Source: an uncultured Collinsella sp.
GTDB lineage: Bacteria; Actinomycetota; Coriobacteriia; Coriobacteriales; Coriobacteriaceae
NCBI GenBank assembly: GCA_900542085.1
Contig: UQMK01000008.1
Span: 13,427 to 77,426, forward strand
Direction of reading: 5' to 3'
DNA: 64,000 bases
Numbering within the stretch: the stretch's first letter is position 1; the number at the start of each line of letters is the position of its first letter. Shown in pieces: positions 51,113 through 58,834 of this stretch. The notes beneath the pieces were generated by a model, which was not told the DNA's origin, made no database searches, and worked only from the letters and a program-made list of their open reading frames with translations. A program made the position numbers and the translations under genes.

Positions 51113-51239
51113 CCACAACTCCAAAGTCAACATCCCGCAATCAGTAAAAGCCCCAACAACGATACCATCACGCACAAATATTTACCCAGCGAGATGACCC
51201 ATCGAGCTCTTCCGAACAGTGCCCGCCACGATAACGAGC

Positions 51240-51369
51240 CGGCGGGCCCCTGCCCGTTAGCCCCAGAATCTTTCCGCAGGACAGAAGGAGGCCCCGCCGC
51301 ACGTAGTGCGCAGCGGGGCCTCCGACATGTCCGAGGACGATCGTGGGACTAACGGGCAGGGGCCCGCCG
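51240..51369. repeat. Long nested palindrome, family C
   Basis: Outer arms CGGCGGGCCCCTGCCCGTTA plus G (51240-51260) and their perfect complement (51349-51369) enclose matching GGACA/TGTCC. At the centre is an 11-bp stem GGAGGCCCCGC / GCGGGGCCTCC (51287-51323) with a further CGC/GCG closure. The whole 130 bases can fold as one long hairpin. It lies 8 bases after the fucO stop, so it may also act as its terminator. Confidence 0.85.
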
Positions 51370-51376
51370 AACCAAG

Positions 51377-52543
51377 TTAGGCAGCCGGACAGATCTTCTT
51401 GAAGAGCTCGATGACGTCGTCGAGCGTCGCCTCGCGCGGGTTGCCCGGGAAGCAGGCATCGGCCATGGCGTCCTTGGCCAGGACCTCGATCTCGTCAGCC
51501 TTCATGGCCTCGCAGACGTGCGGGATGTTCACGTCGGCGGAAAGCTGCTTGACGGCGGCGATAGCGGCGTCGGCAGCCTCGTCGGTGCTCATGCCCGTGG
51601 TGTCAACGCCCATGGCAACGGCAACCTTGGCCAGGCGCTCGGCGCAAACCGGCTTGTTGAACTCCATGGCGATCGGCAGCAGCATGGCGCAAGCAACGCC
51701 GTGCGGGGTGTCGTAGTGAGCGGACAGGGTGTGAGCCATGGCGTGGTCGATGCCCAGGCCGACGTTGGAGAAGCCCATGCCGGCGACATACTGGCCAAGA
51801 GCCATGCCCTCGCGGCCGGAGCCGGGCTGACCGGACTTGGCCTCGGCGACAGAGTCGCGCAGGTTCTCGCTGATCAGCTTAATAGCCTCAAAGTGGAACA
51901 TGTCGGAGAGCTCCCAAGCGCCCTTGGTGGTGTAGCCCTCGATGGCATGGGTCAGAGCGTCCATGCCAGTGGAAGCGGTCAGGCCGGCGGGCATGGAAGC
52001 CATCATGTCGGGGTCGACGACGGCGACCTCGGGGGCGTCGTTGGTGTCGACGCACACGAACTTGCGGACCTTCTCGGGGTCGGTGATGACGTAGTTAATG
52101 GTCACCTCGGCAGCAGTACCGGCGGTCGTCGGTACGGCGATGGTGAACACGGCATGGTTCTTAGTGGGAGCAACGCCCTCGAGGCTGCGGACATCGGCGA
52201 ACTCGGGGTTGTTGATGATGATGCCGATAGCCTTGGCGGTGTCCATGGAGGAGCCGCCACCGATGGTCACGATAGCGTCAGCCTCGGCGGCCTTGAAGGC
52301 CTCGACGCCGTCCTTGACGTTCTGGATGGTGGGGTTGGGCTTGATCTCGGAGTAGAGGCTCCAAGCGATGCCGGCAGCGTCGAGCTCGTCGGTCACCTTA
52401 GCGGTAACGCCAAACTTGACCAGATCGGGGTCGGAGCAGACGAAGATCTTCTTGTAGCCGCGACGCTGGAGCTCGCCGGGGATCTCCTTGATAGCGCCAG
52501 AACCATGATAAGAAATGGTGTTGAGAACGAAACGATTAGCCAT
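51377..52543 (-). CDS. fucO: Iron-containing alcohol dehydrogenase, lactaldehyde reductase-like
   Basis: 388 residues from MANRFVLNTISYHGSGAIKE, with GGGAGG 6 bases before the ATG at 52543. It closely follows Escherichia coli FucO as I recall it: GIIINNPEFADVRSLEGVAP, TTAGTAAEVTINYVIT, MALGQYVAGMGFSNVGLG and NPREATLDD are near-identical blocks. The NAD-binding GGGSSMDTAKAIG and iron ligands (Asp in VDPDMM-ALTHAIEGY region, His in DHAMAH and TPHG) are present. It interconverts lactaldehyde and 1,2-propanediol or similar short alcohols. No fucose or rhamnose genes adjoin it, so the physiological substrate is open. Confidence 0.92.
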   Translation of the reverse strand: MANRFVLNTISYHGSGAIKEIPGELQRRGYKKIFVCSDPDLVKFGVTAKVTDELDAAGIAWSLYSEIKPNPTIQNVKDGVEAFKAAEADAIVTIGGGSSMDTAKAIGIIINNPEFADVRSLEGVAPTKNHAVFTIAVPTTAGTAAEVTINYVITDPEKVRKFVCVDTNDAPEVAVVDPDMMASMPAGLTASTGMDALTHAIEGYTTKGAWELSDMFHFEAIKLISENLRDSVAEAKSGQPGSGREGMALGQYVAGMGFSNVGLGIDHAMAHTLSAHYDTPHGVACAMLLPIAMEFNKPVCAERLAKVAVAMGVDTTGMSTDEAADAAIAAVKQLSADVNIPHVCEAMKADEIEVLAKDAMADACFPGNPREATLDDVIELFKKICPAA

Positions 52544-52601
52544 TGATAGCCTCCCATCGTGTGCGGGGCATCCATTACGCCCCGCGCTATTAGTTCCATC
52601 C

Positions 52602-52654
52602 AAACGCTTTTGAAACAAAAAACGCGCGAGAACGTCAAAGGTGTTAAAGCGTTT
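52602..52654 (-). promoter_or_regulatory. fucO promoter region with paired operator-like boxes
   Basis: AAACGCTTT (52602-52610) and AAAGCGTTT (52646-52654) are inverted copies of a self-symmetric box resembling LacI/GalR-type operators. A minus-strand -35-like TTGACG (52638-52633) lies between them. A short GC stem (GCGGGGC / GCCCCGC, 52563-52585) sits in the leader. Control by a LacI-family regulator or carbon catabolite factor is inferred. Confidence 0.5.
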
Positions 52655-52771
52655 CAACAACTGGTATCGTCACCACCTGACCGCTAAACAAAAAAGGGGC
52701 GGCCAAGATGGCCGTCCCCTCCCCATTATCGATCTATCTGACAAGGGAACTGCCCCTGTCATATCCTGCCG

Positions 52772-53488
52772 TTATTTTTGGCAGGCGTCTTTCCAATTTT
52801 CGCAGGCGCGTTTCCAGCGAAAGCGCAAATCGCGCTCGCGGTCGATAAACATAATGCCAAACGCGACAAACAGCAGCACGCTCGCCACCGCAATGGCGTG
52901 CAGGCCCATGCGCTCAATGCACCAATTGCCCAGCACGGCGCCAAACACAAAGGTGAAGATCACGCCAAAGTACAGCAGGCCGTTTTCCAAAAAGCCGCGC
53001 TTATGGGTGATGATGTAGTCGTCCACGTTTTGCAAGGCATTACGGAGGTTGCCGATGCACATAGTCGTGGCGATGCCGTGACCGTGGATCTTGCGGAAGC
53101 TCTCGACCTGCATACCGCAGGCAAATGAGGTGAGGCAGTTGGCGAGCAGGTTGAAATCGCCACCCGGGATAAAGCTCACGCCCAGCAAGATAACGGCTTC
53201 AAAAAACACCGTCACCTGGCGCCAATGAATCACACTACCAAACCGCTCGTGTACCAGGTCGGCAAGCATAATGCCCACGGCAAACGACACCACGGGGAAG
53301 AAATAGCGTCCCGCCAGCGCCCAGTTGCCCTCCGAGATGCTCACGCCCACGAGCAGGATGTTGCCCGTCTGCGCGTTGGCGAAAACATGATCGCGCCCAA
53401 TGTACGAATACACATCCATAAAGCCACCGGCGAGCGCCAAGATGATGCCCAGCTCAATAGACTCCGATATCTGTTTGGCACGCTGCAT
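52772..53488 (-). CDS. DUF1275 (YoaK-like) membrane protein
   Basis: 238 residues from the ATG at 53488 with AGGAGG upstream. Six hydrophobic segments are visible. The family hallmark GGFMDVYSYIGRDHVFANAQ and TGNILLVGV near the N-terminus, plus CGMQVESFRKIHGHGIATTM and GNLRNAL, identify DUF1275. A basic cytoplasmic C-terminus ends in DACQK. The function of this family is not established. It is transcribed divergently from the YgiQ-family gene. Confidence 0.9.
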   Translation of the reverse strand: MQRAKQISESIELGIILALAGGFMDVYSYIGRDHVFANAQTGNILLVGVSISEGNWALAGRYFFPVVSFAVGIMLADLVHERFGSVIHWRQVTVFFEAVILLGVSFIPGGDFNLLANCLTSFACGMQVESFRKIHGHGIATTMCIGNLRNALQNVDDYIITHKRGFLENGLLYFGVIFTFVFGAVLGNWCIERMGLHAIAVASVLLFVAFGIMFIDRERDLRFRWKRACENWKDACQK

Positions 53489-53667
53489 CGTCGTGTATCC
53501 TCCTTGTTGACGACTCTCTCGTGCGTTGGCGGAGACATAGCCGCCGTTCATACTGTAACCCATTGACAACATGGCATGCGCGCGAGACGGCCCCTTCGGC
53601 ACGGGGATACACAGTCTGGAAACAAACAGCGGGCGCGGCGCCGACACCCGACGCCCCGTGTACTCCA

Positions 53668-53708
53668 CCAGTCTTTTTAGCGCCGTCCCAAAAAGACTGG
53701 TTACAATT
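53668..53708 (+). promoter_or_regulatory. Inverted repeat and -10 upstream of the YgiQ-family gene
   Basis: CCAGTCTTTTT (53668-53678) and AAAAAGACTGG (53690-53700) are perfect 11-bp inverted repeats with an 11-nt centre. TACAAT (53703-53708) follows directly, so the repeat covers the -35 position and could be an operator for the gene at 53739 and its divergent neighbour. Confidence 0.5.
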
Positions 53709-53738
53709 ACGTGCAGCATACTAACAACGGGAGGAATC

Positions 53739-55874
53739 GTGGCAAAAAAGCCCCAGGACGCTCAGCACAACCAGCACGGCAAGCATGCCCAGCGCGGCCA
53801 GCAGCAAAAGCGTGGCGGCAAGGCCCAGGGCGGCCACGCCACTCATACCCCGGCTGCGTCCGCCCGTCCCTGGCGCCCGGGCCGCGATAAGTTCCTCCCC
53901 GTCAGCCGCGCCGACATGGATGCACGCGGCTGGGACCAGTGCGACTTTGTCTACATCTGCGGCGACGCCTACGTGGACCATCCCAGCTTTGGCATGGCCA
54001 TCATCAGCCGCGTCCTCGACGCGCACGGCTACAAAGTGGGCATCATCTGCCAGCCCGACTGGACCGATCCCGCCAGCATCACCGTGCTTGGCGAGCCGCG
54101 CCTGGGCTTTCTCGTCAGCGCCGGCAACATGGACTCCATGGTCAACCACTATTCGGTGACCAAGCACCGCCGCCACACCGACGCCTATACCCCCGGTGGC
54201 GAGGAGGGGCGCCGCCCCAACCGTGCCGTCACGGTCTACGGCAATCTCATCCGCCAGACGTTCAAGGACGCCCCCATCATCATCGGCGGCATCGAGGCGA
54301 GCCTGCGCCGCCTGGCCCACTACGACTACTGGCAGGACAAGCTCAAGCGCTCGGTACTGCTCGACTCGGGCGCCGACATCCTCATCTACGGCATGGGCGA
54401 GCACGCGATCGTCGAGATCGCCGACGCGCTCGACGCGGGACTGCCCGTCGATCAGATCACCTATATCAACGGCACCGTCTACCGCACCAGCTCGCTCGAC
54501 GAGGTCTACGACTACGACCTGCTGCCCAGCTGGGACGACCTCGCCGACGACAAGCTCAACTACGCGCGCAGCTTTAACGTGCAGCAGCAGAACATGGACC
54601 CCATCACCGGGCATCGCCTGGTAGAACCCTACCCCAACAGCGTCTATGTGGTACAGAACCCGCCGTCGGCGACGCTCACCACCGACGAGATGGACGAGGT
54701 GGCCGAGCTCCCCTACGCACGCGATTGGCACCCCGATTACGACGCAGCGGGCGGCGTGCCGGCCTTTGCCGAGATCAAGTTTTCCATTAGCTCCAACCGC
54801 GGGTGCTTTGGCGAGTGCTCGTTTTGTGCCCTCACCTTCCACCAGGGCCGCGTGCTGCAGATGCGCAGCCACGACTCGATCATGCGCGAGGCCGAGCTAC
54901 TCACGCACGACCCCGAGTTTAAGGGCTACATCAACGACGTGGGCGGACCGACGGCCAACTTTAGCCGTCCCGCCTGCGACAAGCAGCTCAAGCACGGCGT
55001 GTGCAAGAACAAGCGCTGCCTGTGGCCGAGCGTGTGCAAGAACATGGTGGTCGACGAGAGCGGCTACACGCAGTTGCTGCGCGACCTGCGCCAGCTGCCG
55101 GGCGTCAAGAAGGTCTTCGTCCGCAGCGGTATCCGCTTTGACTACACCATGGCCGATGCCTCGGACGAGTTTTTGCGCGAGCTGCTGGAACACCATGTCT
55201 CGGGCCAGCTGCGCGTAGCGCCCGAGCACGTGAGCGACGCGGTGCTGTCCGTGATGGGCAAGCCGAGCCGAGCCGTCTACGACGCGTTCTGCCGTAAATT
55301 TGAACGCTTGAATCGCGAGTATGGACTCAAGCAGTATGTGGTGCCGTACCTCATCTCGAGCCACCCGGGCTCAACCATGAAGGAAGCCGTGGACCTTGCC
55401 GAGGCCGTGCGCGACATGGGCTACATGCCCGAGCAGGTGCAGGACTTCTACCCCACCCCGTCCACCATGTCGACGTGCATGTACTACACCGGCGTGGACC
55501 CGCGTACCATGGAGCCGATCTATGTGGCGCGCGACCCGCACGAGAAGGCCATGCAACGCGCGCTCATCCAGTATCGCAAGCCCGAGAACTACAAGCTCGT
55601 GCGCGAGGCGCTGGAAAAAGCCGGCCGCCGCGATCTGATCGGCTACACCAAGCATTGTCTGATTCGTCCCGTGCCGCCGCGCCCGGGCGAGACGTCTGCT
55701 GGCGGTGGGCATGGCACCGGCAAGAAGGGCGGCAAGCCGCACGGTGGCGCCGCCGGCAAGGGTCCTAAGGGCAACAAGGGCCACGGTGGCATGTCGCGTG
55801 CGCAGAACACCGCAGGCCGCAACCGCGCAGCTCAGGGGCGTCAGGGCGCCAACGGAGGCGGACGCCGCAACTAG
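53739..55874 (+). CDS. YgiQ-family radical SAM protein
   Basis: 711 residues. The start is the GTG at 53739, supported by GGGAGG 4 bases upstream. A basic, Gln/His-rich N-terminus precedes an N-terminal UPF0313 domain (FVYICGDAYVDHPSFGMAII). The radical SAM cluster is in SSNRGCFGECSFCALTFHQG (CxxxCxxC). A cysteine-rich insertion follows (CKNKRCLWPSVCKN), then the TIM-barrel C-terminus (APEHVSDAVLSVMGKPSR, YYTGVDPRTMEPIYV) and a Gly/Lys-rich tail. YgiQ proteins are widespread and their reaction is unknown. The tail could bind nucleic acid. Confidence 0.92.
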   Translation: MAKKPQDAQHNQHGKHAQRGQQQKRGGKAQGGHATHTPAASARPWRPGRDKFLPVSRADMDARGWDQCDFVYICGDAYVDHPSFGMAIISRVLDAHGYKVGIICQPDWTDPASITVLGEPRLGFLVSAGNMDSMVNHYSVTKHRRHTDAYTPGGEEGRRPNRAVTVYGNLIRQTFKDAPIIIGGIEASLRRLAHYDYWQDKLKRSVLLDSGADILIYGMGEHAIVEIADALDAGLPVDQITYINGTVYRTSSLDEVYDYDLLPSWDDLADDKLNYARSFNVQQQNMDPITGHRLVEPYPNSVYVVQNPPSATLTTDEMDEVAELPYARDWHPDYDAAGGVPAFAEIKFSISSNRGCFGECSFCALTFHQGRVLQMRSHDSIMREAELLTHDPEFKGYINDVGGPTANFSRPACDKQLKHGVCKNKRCLWPSVCKNMVVDESGYTQLLRDLRQLPGVKKVFVRSGIRFDYTMADASDEFLRELLEHHVSGQLRVAPEHVSDAVLSVMGKPSRAVYDAFCRKFERLNREYGLKQYVVPYLISSHPGSTMKEAVDLAEAVRDMGYMPEQVQDFYPTPSTMSTCMYYTGVDPRTMEPIYVARDPHEKAMQRALIQYRKPENYKLVREALEKAGRRDLIGYTKHCLIRPVPPRPGETSAGGGHGTGKKGGKPHGGAAGKGPKGNKGHGGMSRAQNTAGRNRAAQGRQGANGGGRRN

Positions 55875-55930
55875 CGTGGCGAGGGCCAGCCGGCATCTCT
55901 TGGCCAGCCGGCGCCCCTTCATCGGCCCAG

Positions 55931-56037
55931 GCGTGTTTTCCCTAGGGGGAACACACTTAGGCTGTCTCTAGTCGTGATTTCCCTAGGCGGAACACGCTCA
56001 GACGCACCTAGCCGTGTTTTCCTTAGGGGAATCACAT
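55931..56037. repeat. Three tandem palindromic units (CCTAGG-centred)
   Basis: Units at about 55931-55955, 55972-55996 and 56012-56037 have the form CGTGnTTTCCcTAGGnGGAAnCAC. Each is an inverted repeat and they recur every 40-41 bases. They fill the gap between the convergent YgiQ and CPBP genes and touch the CPBP stop. Confidence 0.8.
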
Positions 56038-56940
56038 TTACTGACGGGAGCGAGCCAGCTGGCACGCCTGCCTGAGCGACCGCATCGCCTCTACCAGTAC
56101 GAAACCGGCAATGGCAACCGTGACCACCACGTCGAGCGGCGTGTTCACAAACCACAGCAGGCCCATGAGGTACGACCCGGCATTAAAGGCAAAGTGCAGC
56201 AGAATCGTGTAGCGGAGCTTTCCGGTCGTCACGAGCACCCAGCCAAAGATGAGGCCGGCGGCACCCGCGTAGCAGCCCTGTACCCAGTTCATGTGCATAA
56301 AACCGAAGATTGCCGCCTGCAGCACAATCGCCGCGGCGATACCCCACGTACTTGGGGCCGCCCAGGGCACCATGGCGCCGTTCTGCGCGCTCGCACGACG
56401 CGGGCGCTTCCAAAGTGGGCGGCACTGCGGATTAAACGCTCGGAGCGAAAACTCAAAGATAACGCCGCGCACCAGAAGCTCTTCGCAAAACGGCGCACCG
56501 AGCACCGTAGTCAGAACGGCAAGAAGGTTGGTATCGCCCATGCCCGTTTCCTCGACGAGCTCACTGTAGTCTGCCGCGACCTCGGGCAGCAGCGACAGCA
56601 CGGCGTCGGTCACGTAGCCAACGACCACCTGCAAGGCCAGGCCAATCACGATAACGCAGGCGATGCGTTTCCACGCCCCACGCGCTCCCCCGCCAAGCGG
56701 GCGCTCGCCCTGCCAGCGCGCCATAAACGAGCGCGGCCACAGATAGCGCCACCACAGCAGCGCCATCAAAAACGACGCCGTCTGAGCGGCAGCCTGGAAC
56801 CATTGGATATCGAGATTGTCGATCGGATAGCCCGTCAGCACCGATACGGCATCGAGAACCGAAAACAGAACCACGCTCAGGGCTATATCGGCAGCGACAA
56901 CGCCAAAACATGCAAGCGCCCACGCCATCGCATTGAGCAT
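56038..56940 (-). CDS. CPBP-family intramembrane metalloprotease
   Basis: 300 residues from the ATG at 56940, with GAGGAGG 5 bases upstream. About seven to eight membrane helices are seen. CPBP/Abi motifs are EELLVRGVIFEF (EExxxR), FGFMHMNWVQG (FxxxH) and HFAFNAG (HxxxN), giving the Rce1-like active site. Members process prenylated or peptide substrates, including immunity to bacteriocins. The substrate cannot be inferred from the neighbours. Confidence 0.9.
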   Translation of the reverse strand: MLNAMAWALACFGVVAADIALSVVLFSVLDAVSVLTGYPIDNLDIQWFQAAAQTASFLMALLWWRYLWPRSFMARWQGERPLGGGARGAWKRIACVIVIGLALQVVVGYVTDAVLSLLPEVAADYSELVEETGMGDTNLLAVLTTVLGAPFCEELLVRGVIFEFSLRAFNPQCRPLWKRPRRASAQNGAMVPWAAPSTWGIAAAIVLQAAIFGFMHMNWVQGCYAGAAGLIFGWVLVTTGKLRYTILLHFAFNAGSYLMGLLWFVNTPLDVVVTVAIAGFVLVEAMRSLRQACQLARSRQ

Positions 56941-56992
56941 GCCAACCTCCTCAAAACCGTTCCCTAGTTCTACCACAACTCGGCAGAGAGCT

Positions 56993-57022
56993 GATCCCAT
57001 GGGGACGGAGGAAAACGGATCA
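56993..57022. repeat. Family B single arm, upstream side of CPBP gene
   Basis: GATCCCATGGGGACGGAGGA plus AAACGGATCA matches one arm of the perfect palindrome at 44254 with one change. It ends 1 base before the RelB-like stop codon. Confidence 0.8.
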
Positions 57023-57023
57023 C

Positions 57024-57224
57024 TTATTGATGAGAATCGGGCGCAGTGCCAAAGGCCCCGTTGGGCGAAATGTCGAACGGAAAGGTGCCGCAGCGATTAA
57101 ACGCGGCGATAAACATGCGGATGGCGTTGGACGGCGTGGTGCCCACGAGCTGGGTTGCCGCCGCGAAGGCCGCCTTTTCCTCGGGCAAGACCTTCGCGAC
57201 AACCGGGGTCATGTGTTCTGCCAT
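57024..57224 (-). CDS. Orphan RelB/DinJ-like antitoxin
   Basis: 66 residues from the ATG at 57224 (AAGGAA 6-7 bases upstream). It has the RelB/DinJ layout: a short N-terminal strand (TPVVAKVLPEEKAAF), then helix-turn-helix-like LVGTTPSNAIRMFIAAF and the tail CGTFPFDISPNG. Ribbon-helix-helix antitoxins normally sit beside RelE/YafQ toxins, but no toxin gene lies on either side (CPBP gene downstream, ABC transporter gene upstream). It is flanked by degenerate direct repeats of family B. Confidence 0.75.
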   Translation of the reverse strand: MAEHMTPVVAKVLPEEKAAFAAATQLVGTTPSNAIRMFIAAFNRCGTFPFDISPNGAFGTAPDSHQ

Positions 57225-57338
57225 GGCGCTTCCTTTTTGAAACGACGGTGGTGCGGATAGATGCGGGCCACGCGGCTGGGCGACGGGCTGTGAAGGCAAC
57301 CCGATTGGCCCGCATCTGGAGTTTGTTTCTACGGCGTT

Positions 57339-57367
57339 GGTATTACTTGGTATTCCTAAGTATTACC
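57339..57367 (-). promoter_or_regulatory. Inverted repeat upstream of the RelB/DinJ-like gene
   Basis: GGTATTACTT (57339-57348) and AAGTATTACC (57358-57367) are inverted with one mismatch in ten. GGTATT occurs once more between them. This is a plausible operator for autoregulation by the ribbon-helix-helix protein. Confidence 0.45.
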
Positions 57368-57391
57368 CCACAGATAGAATACCATACTCGA

Positions 57392-57422
57392 CCCCATGGG
57401 GACAGAAGAAAACGAATCATTT
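57392..57422. repeat. Family B single arm, diverged
   Basis: CCCCATGGGGACAGAAGAAA plus ACGAATCAT is a diverged copy of the family B arm in the same orientation as 56993-57022. The two form direct repeats around the RelB/DinJ-like gene. Confidence 0.7.
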
Positions 57423-57451
57423 AATTGTTGACTTAGCGCCTGAAATGGCTT

Positions 57452-58831
57452 TTAGAGCGTGATGATGTCCGAGATATTGAGGGCCCGAGCGTCGGCGACA
57501 TCGTGCGTGGCAAGCAACAGCATACGACCGTCGAGCAAGTCGAGCACGGCCTCGGCGCATGCGTCGCGCGCAGCGGTATCTAGACCGGTAAAGGGCTCGT
57601 CCAGAATCACCGCGCCGCCCGGGCACAACAGAGCTCGAGCGATCTCGACGCGACGGCGCTGCCCGCCAGAGAGCTCGGCCACACGAGCATGTACATCGAC
57701 CCCCGGCACCAGCAGGCGCAGCAGGGCTGCGGCACCCGAGGCGTCCACGCGCGCGTCGGCGCACACCAGCACGTTATCCAAAACCGAGGCGCCCTCTACC
57801 AGGCGCACATCCTGAAACACCATGGAGCACGGCACGCACTCCCCCGCCGCCAGCGCAAGCAACGTCGACTTGCCCACACCCGAGGCGCCCATCACGCAGG
57901 TACGCCCACCGGCAGGCACGCGAAATACCAGTCCGTCGAGCGCCGGCGCCCAGGGCGCCCGATCGCCCACGACGAGTGCAAGCTCCGCCGCAACCCCGCC
58001 GTCAGCAGGGCCACCTGCACGCCCGCGAGCGCCGCGCCCATGCGCCCGCACGGCAACACGCCATGCCGCGGGCCCCGAAGCCCGCAGCAACCACACCAGC
58101 ACACGCTCGCATGCCCACGATGCCGCCACGACCAACACGGTCCAAGCCAGCAGGTCAGCCGTCTCGATGAGCAGCTTCGCCTGATAGATGCGTTCGCCCA
58201 CGGTGCCCGTCGCCATGCCGATCAGCTCCGCCGCCACACCGGCCTTCCAGCTCATGCCAATCACGGCGCGGGCGCACGAAAGCACAAACGGCAGGACTTC
58301 GCGCCAGGCGTGGGCGAGGAACAGTCGCCAGCCCCGCACGCCATTCAGGCGAAACATCTGCTCCAGCGGCTTATCCGCTTGTGCCAAACCCTCGACCAGC
58401 GAGAAATATACGCCCGGCAGCGCCATCAAAAAGACCGCCGCAATGCTCACGCGCGCCGACCCCAGCCAAATGAGCAGCAGAACCACCACGCAGGCAACCG
58501 GCGTCGCCTTTACAAACGAAAGCGCCGGCGCCACCAGACGGGCAAACGTCCGCGACCGCACCGAAGCTCCCGCCAGCACGCCACCGCACACCGCGGCAAG
58601 CGCCAGCCCGCCCAAGATTCGCGCGCCTGAGCCCATCAGAATCGCCCACGTGCCGGCATCGCACACCAGCCGCAGCAACGCCACCACGACAGCACCCGGC
58701 CCCGGCAAAATCAGCGGCTGCGCCACCAGCGCCGCCGCGAAGACCCACACGGCAAGCCAAAAGGCGGCAACGGCACCTGCTGCCGCCACCGCCTTCATAC
58801 GTTCTGTCATGTGTCGAGCAAACGCACGCAC
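57452..58831 (-). CDS. ABC importer with permease and ATPase fused in one polypeptide
   Basis: 459 residues, GTG start at 58831 three bases after the previous stop with GGAG upstream. Residues 1-250 are a SsuC/TauC-type permease (six hydrophobic segments; the EAA-like loop near GVRGWRLFLAHAWREVLPFV). Residues 270-459 are an ATPase: Walker A GASGVGKST, Q-loop MVFQDVRL, signature LSGGQRRRVEIARA, Walker B AVILDEPFTGLD, and H-loop LLATHD. These parts are normally separate proteins. With the binding protein upstream it forms a complete importer of the nitrate/sulfonate/taurine-like class. It is the last gene of the hydrogenase operon. Confidence 0.88.
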   Translation of the reverse strand: MRAFARHMTERMKAVAAAGAVAAFWLAVWVFAAALVAQPLILPGPGAVVVALLRLVCDAGTWAILMGSGARILGGLALAAVCGGVLAGASVRSRTFARLVAPALSFVKATPVACVVVLLLIWLGSARVSIAAVFLMALPGVYFSLVEGLAQADKPLEQMFRLNGVRGWRLFLAHAWREVLPFVLSCARAVIGMSWKAGVAAELIGMATGTVGERIYQAKLLIETADLLAWTVLVVAASWACERVLVWLLRASGPAAWRVAVRAHGRGARGRAGGPADGGVAAELALVVGDRAPWAPALDGLVFRVPAGGRTCVMGASGVGKSTLLALAAGECVPCSMVFQDVRLVEGASVLDNVLVCADARVDASGAAALLRLLVPGVDVHARVAELSGGQRRRVEIARALLCPGGAVILDEPFTGLDTAARDACAEAVLDLLDGRMLLLATHDVADARALNISDIITL

Positions 58832-58834
58832 GGG

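Noticed and set aside
55931..56037. Possible CRISPR array
   Set aside because: Only three units, each an imperfect palindrome with about 15-base spacers, and no cas genes nearby.
55919..56155. 78-residue minus-strand ORF over the tandem palindromes
   Set aside because: It is produced by the repeats and overlaps the CPBP gene in another frame.
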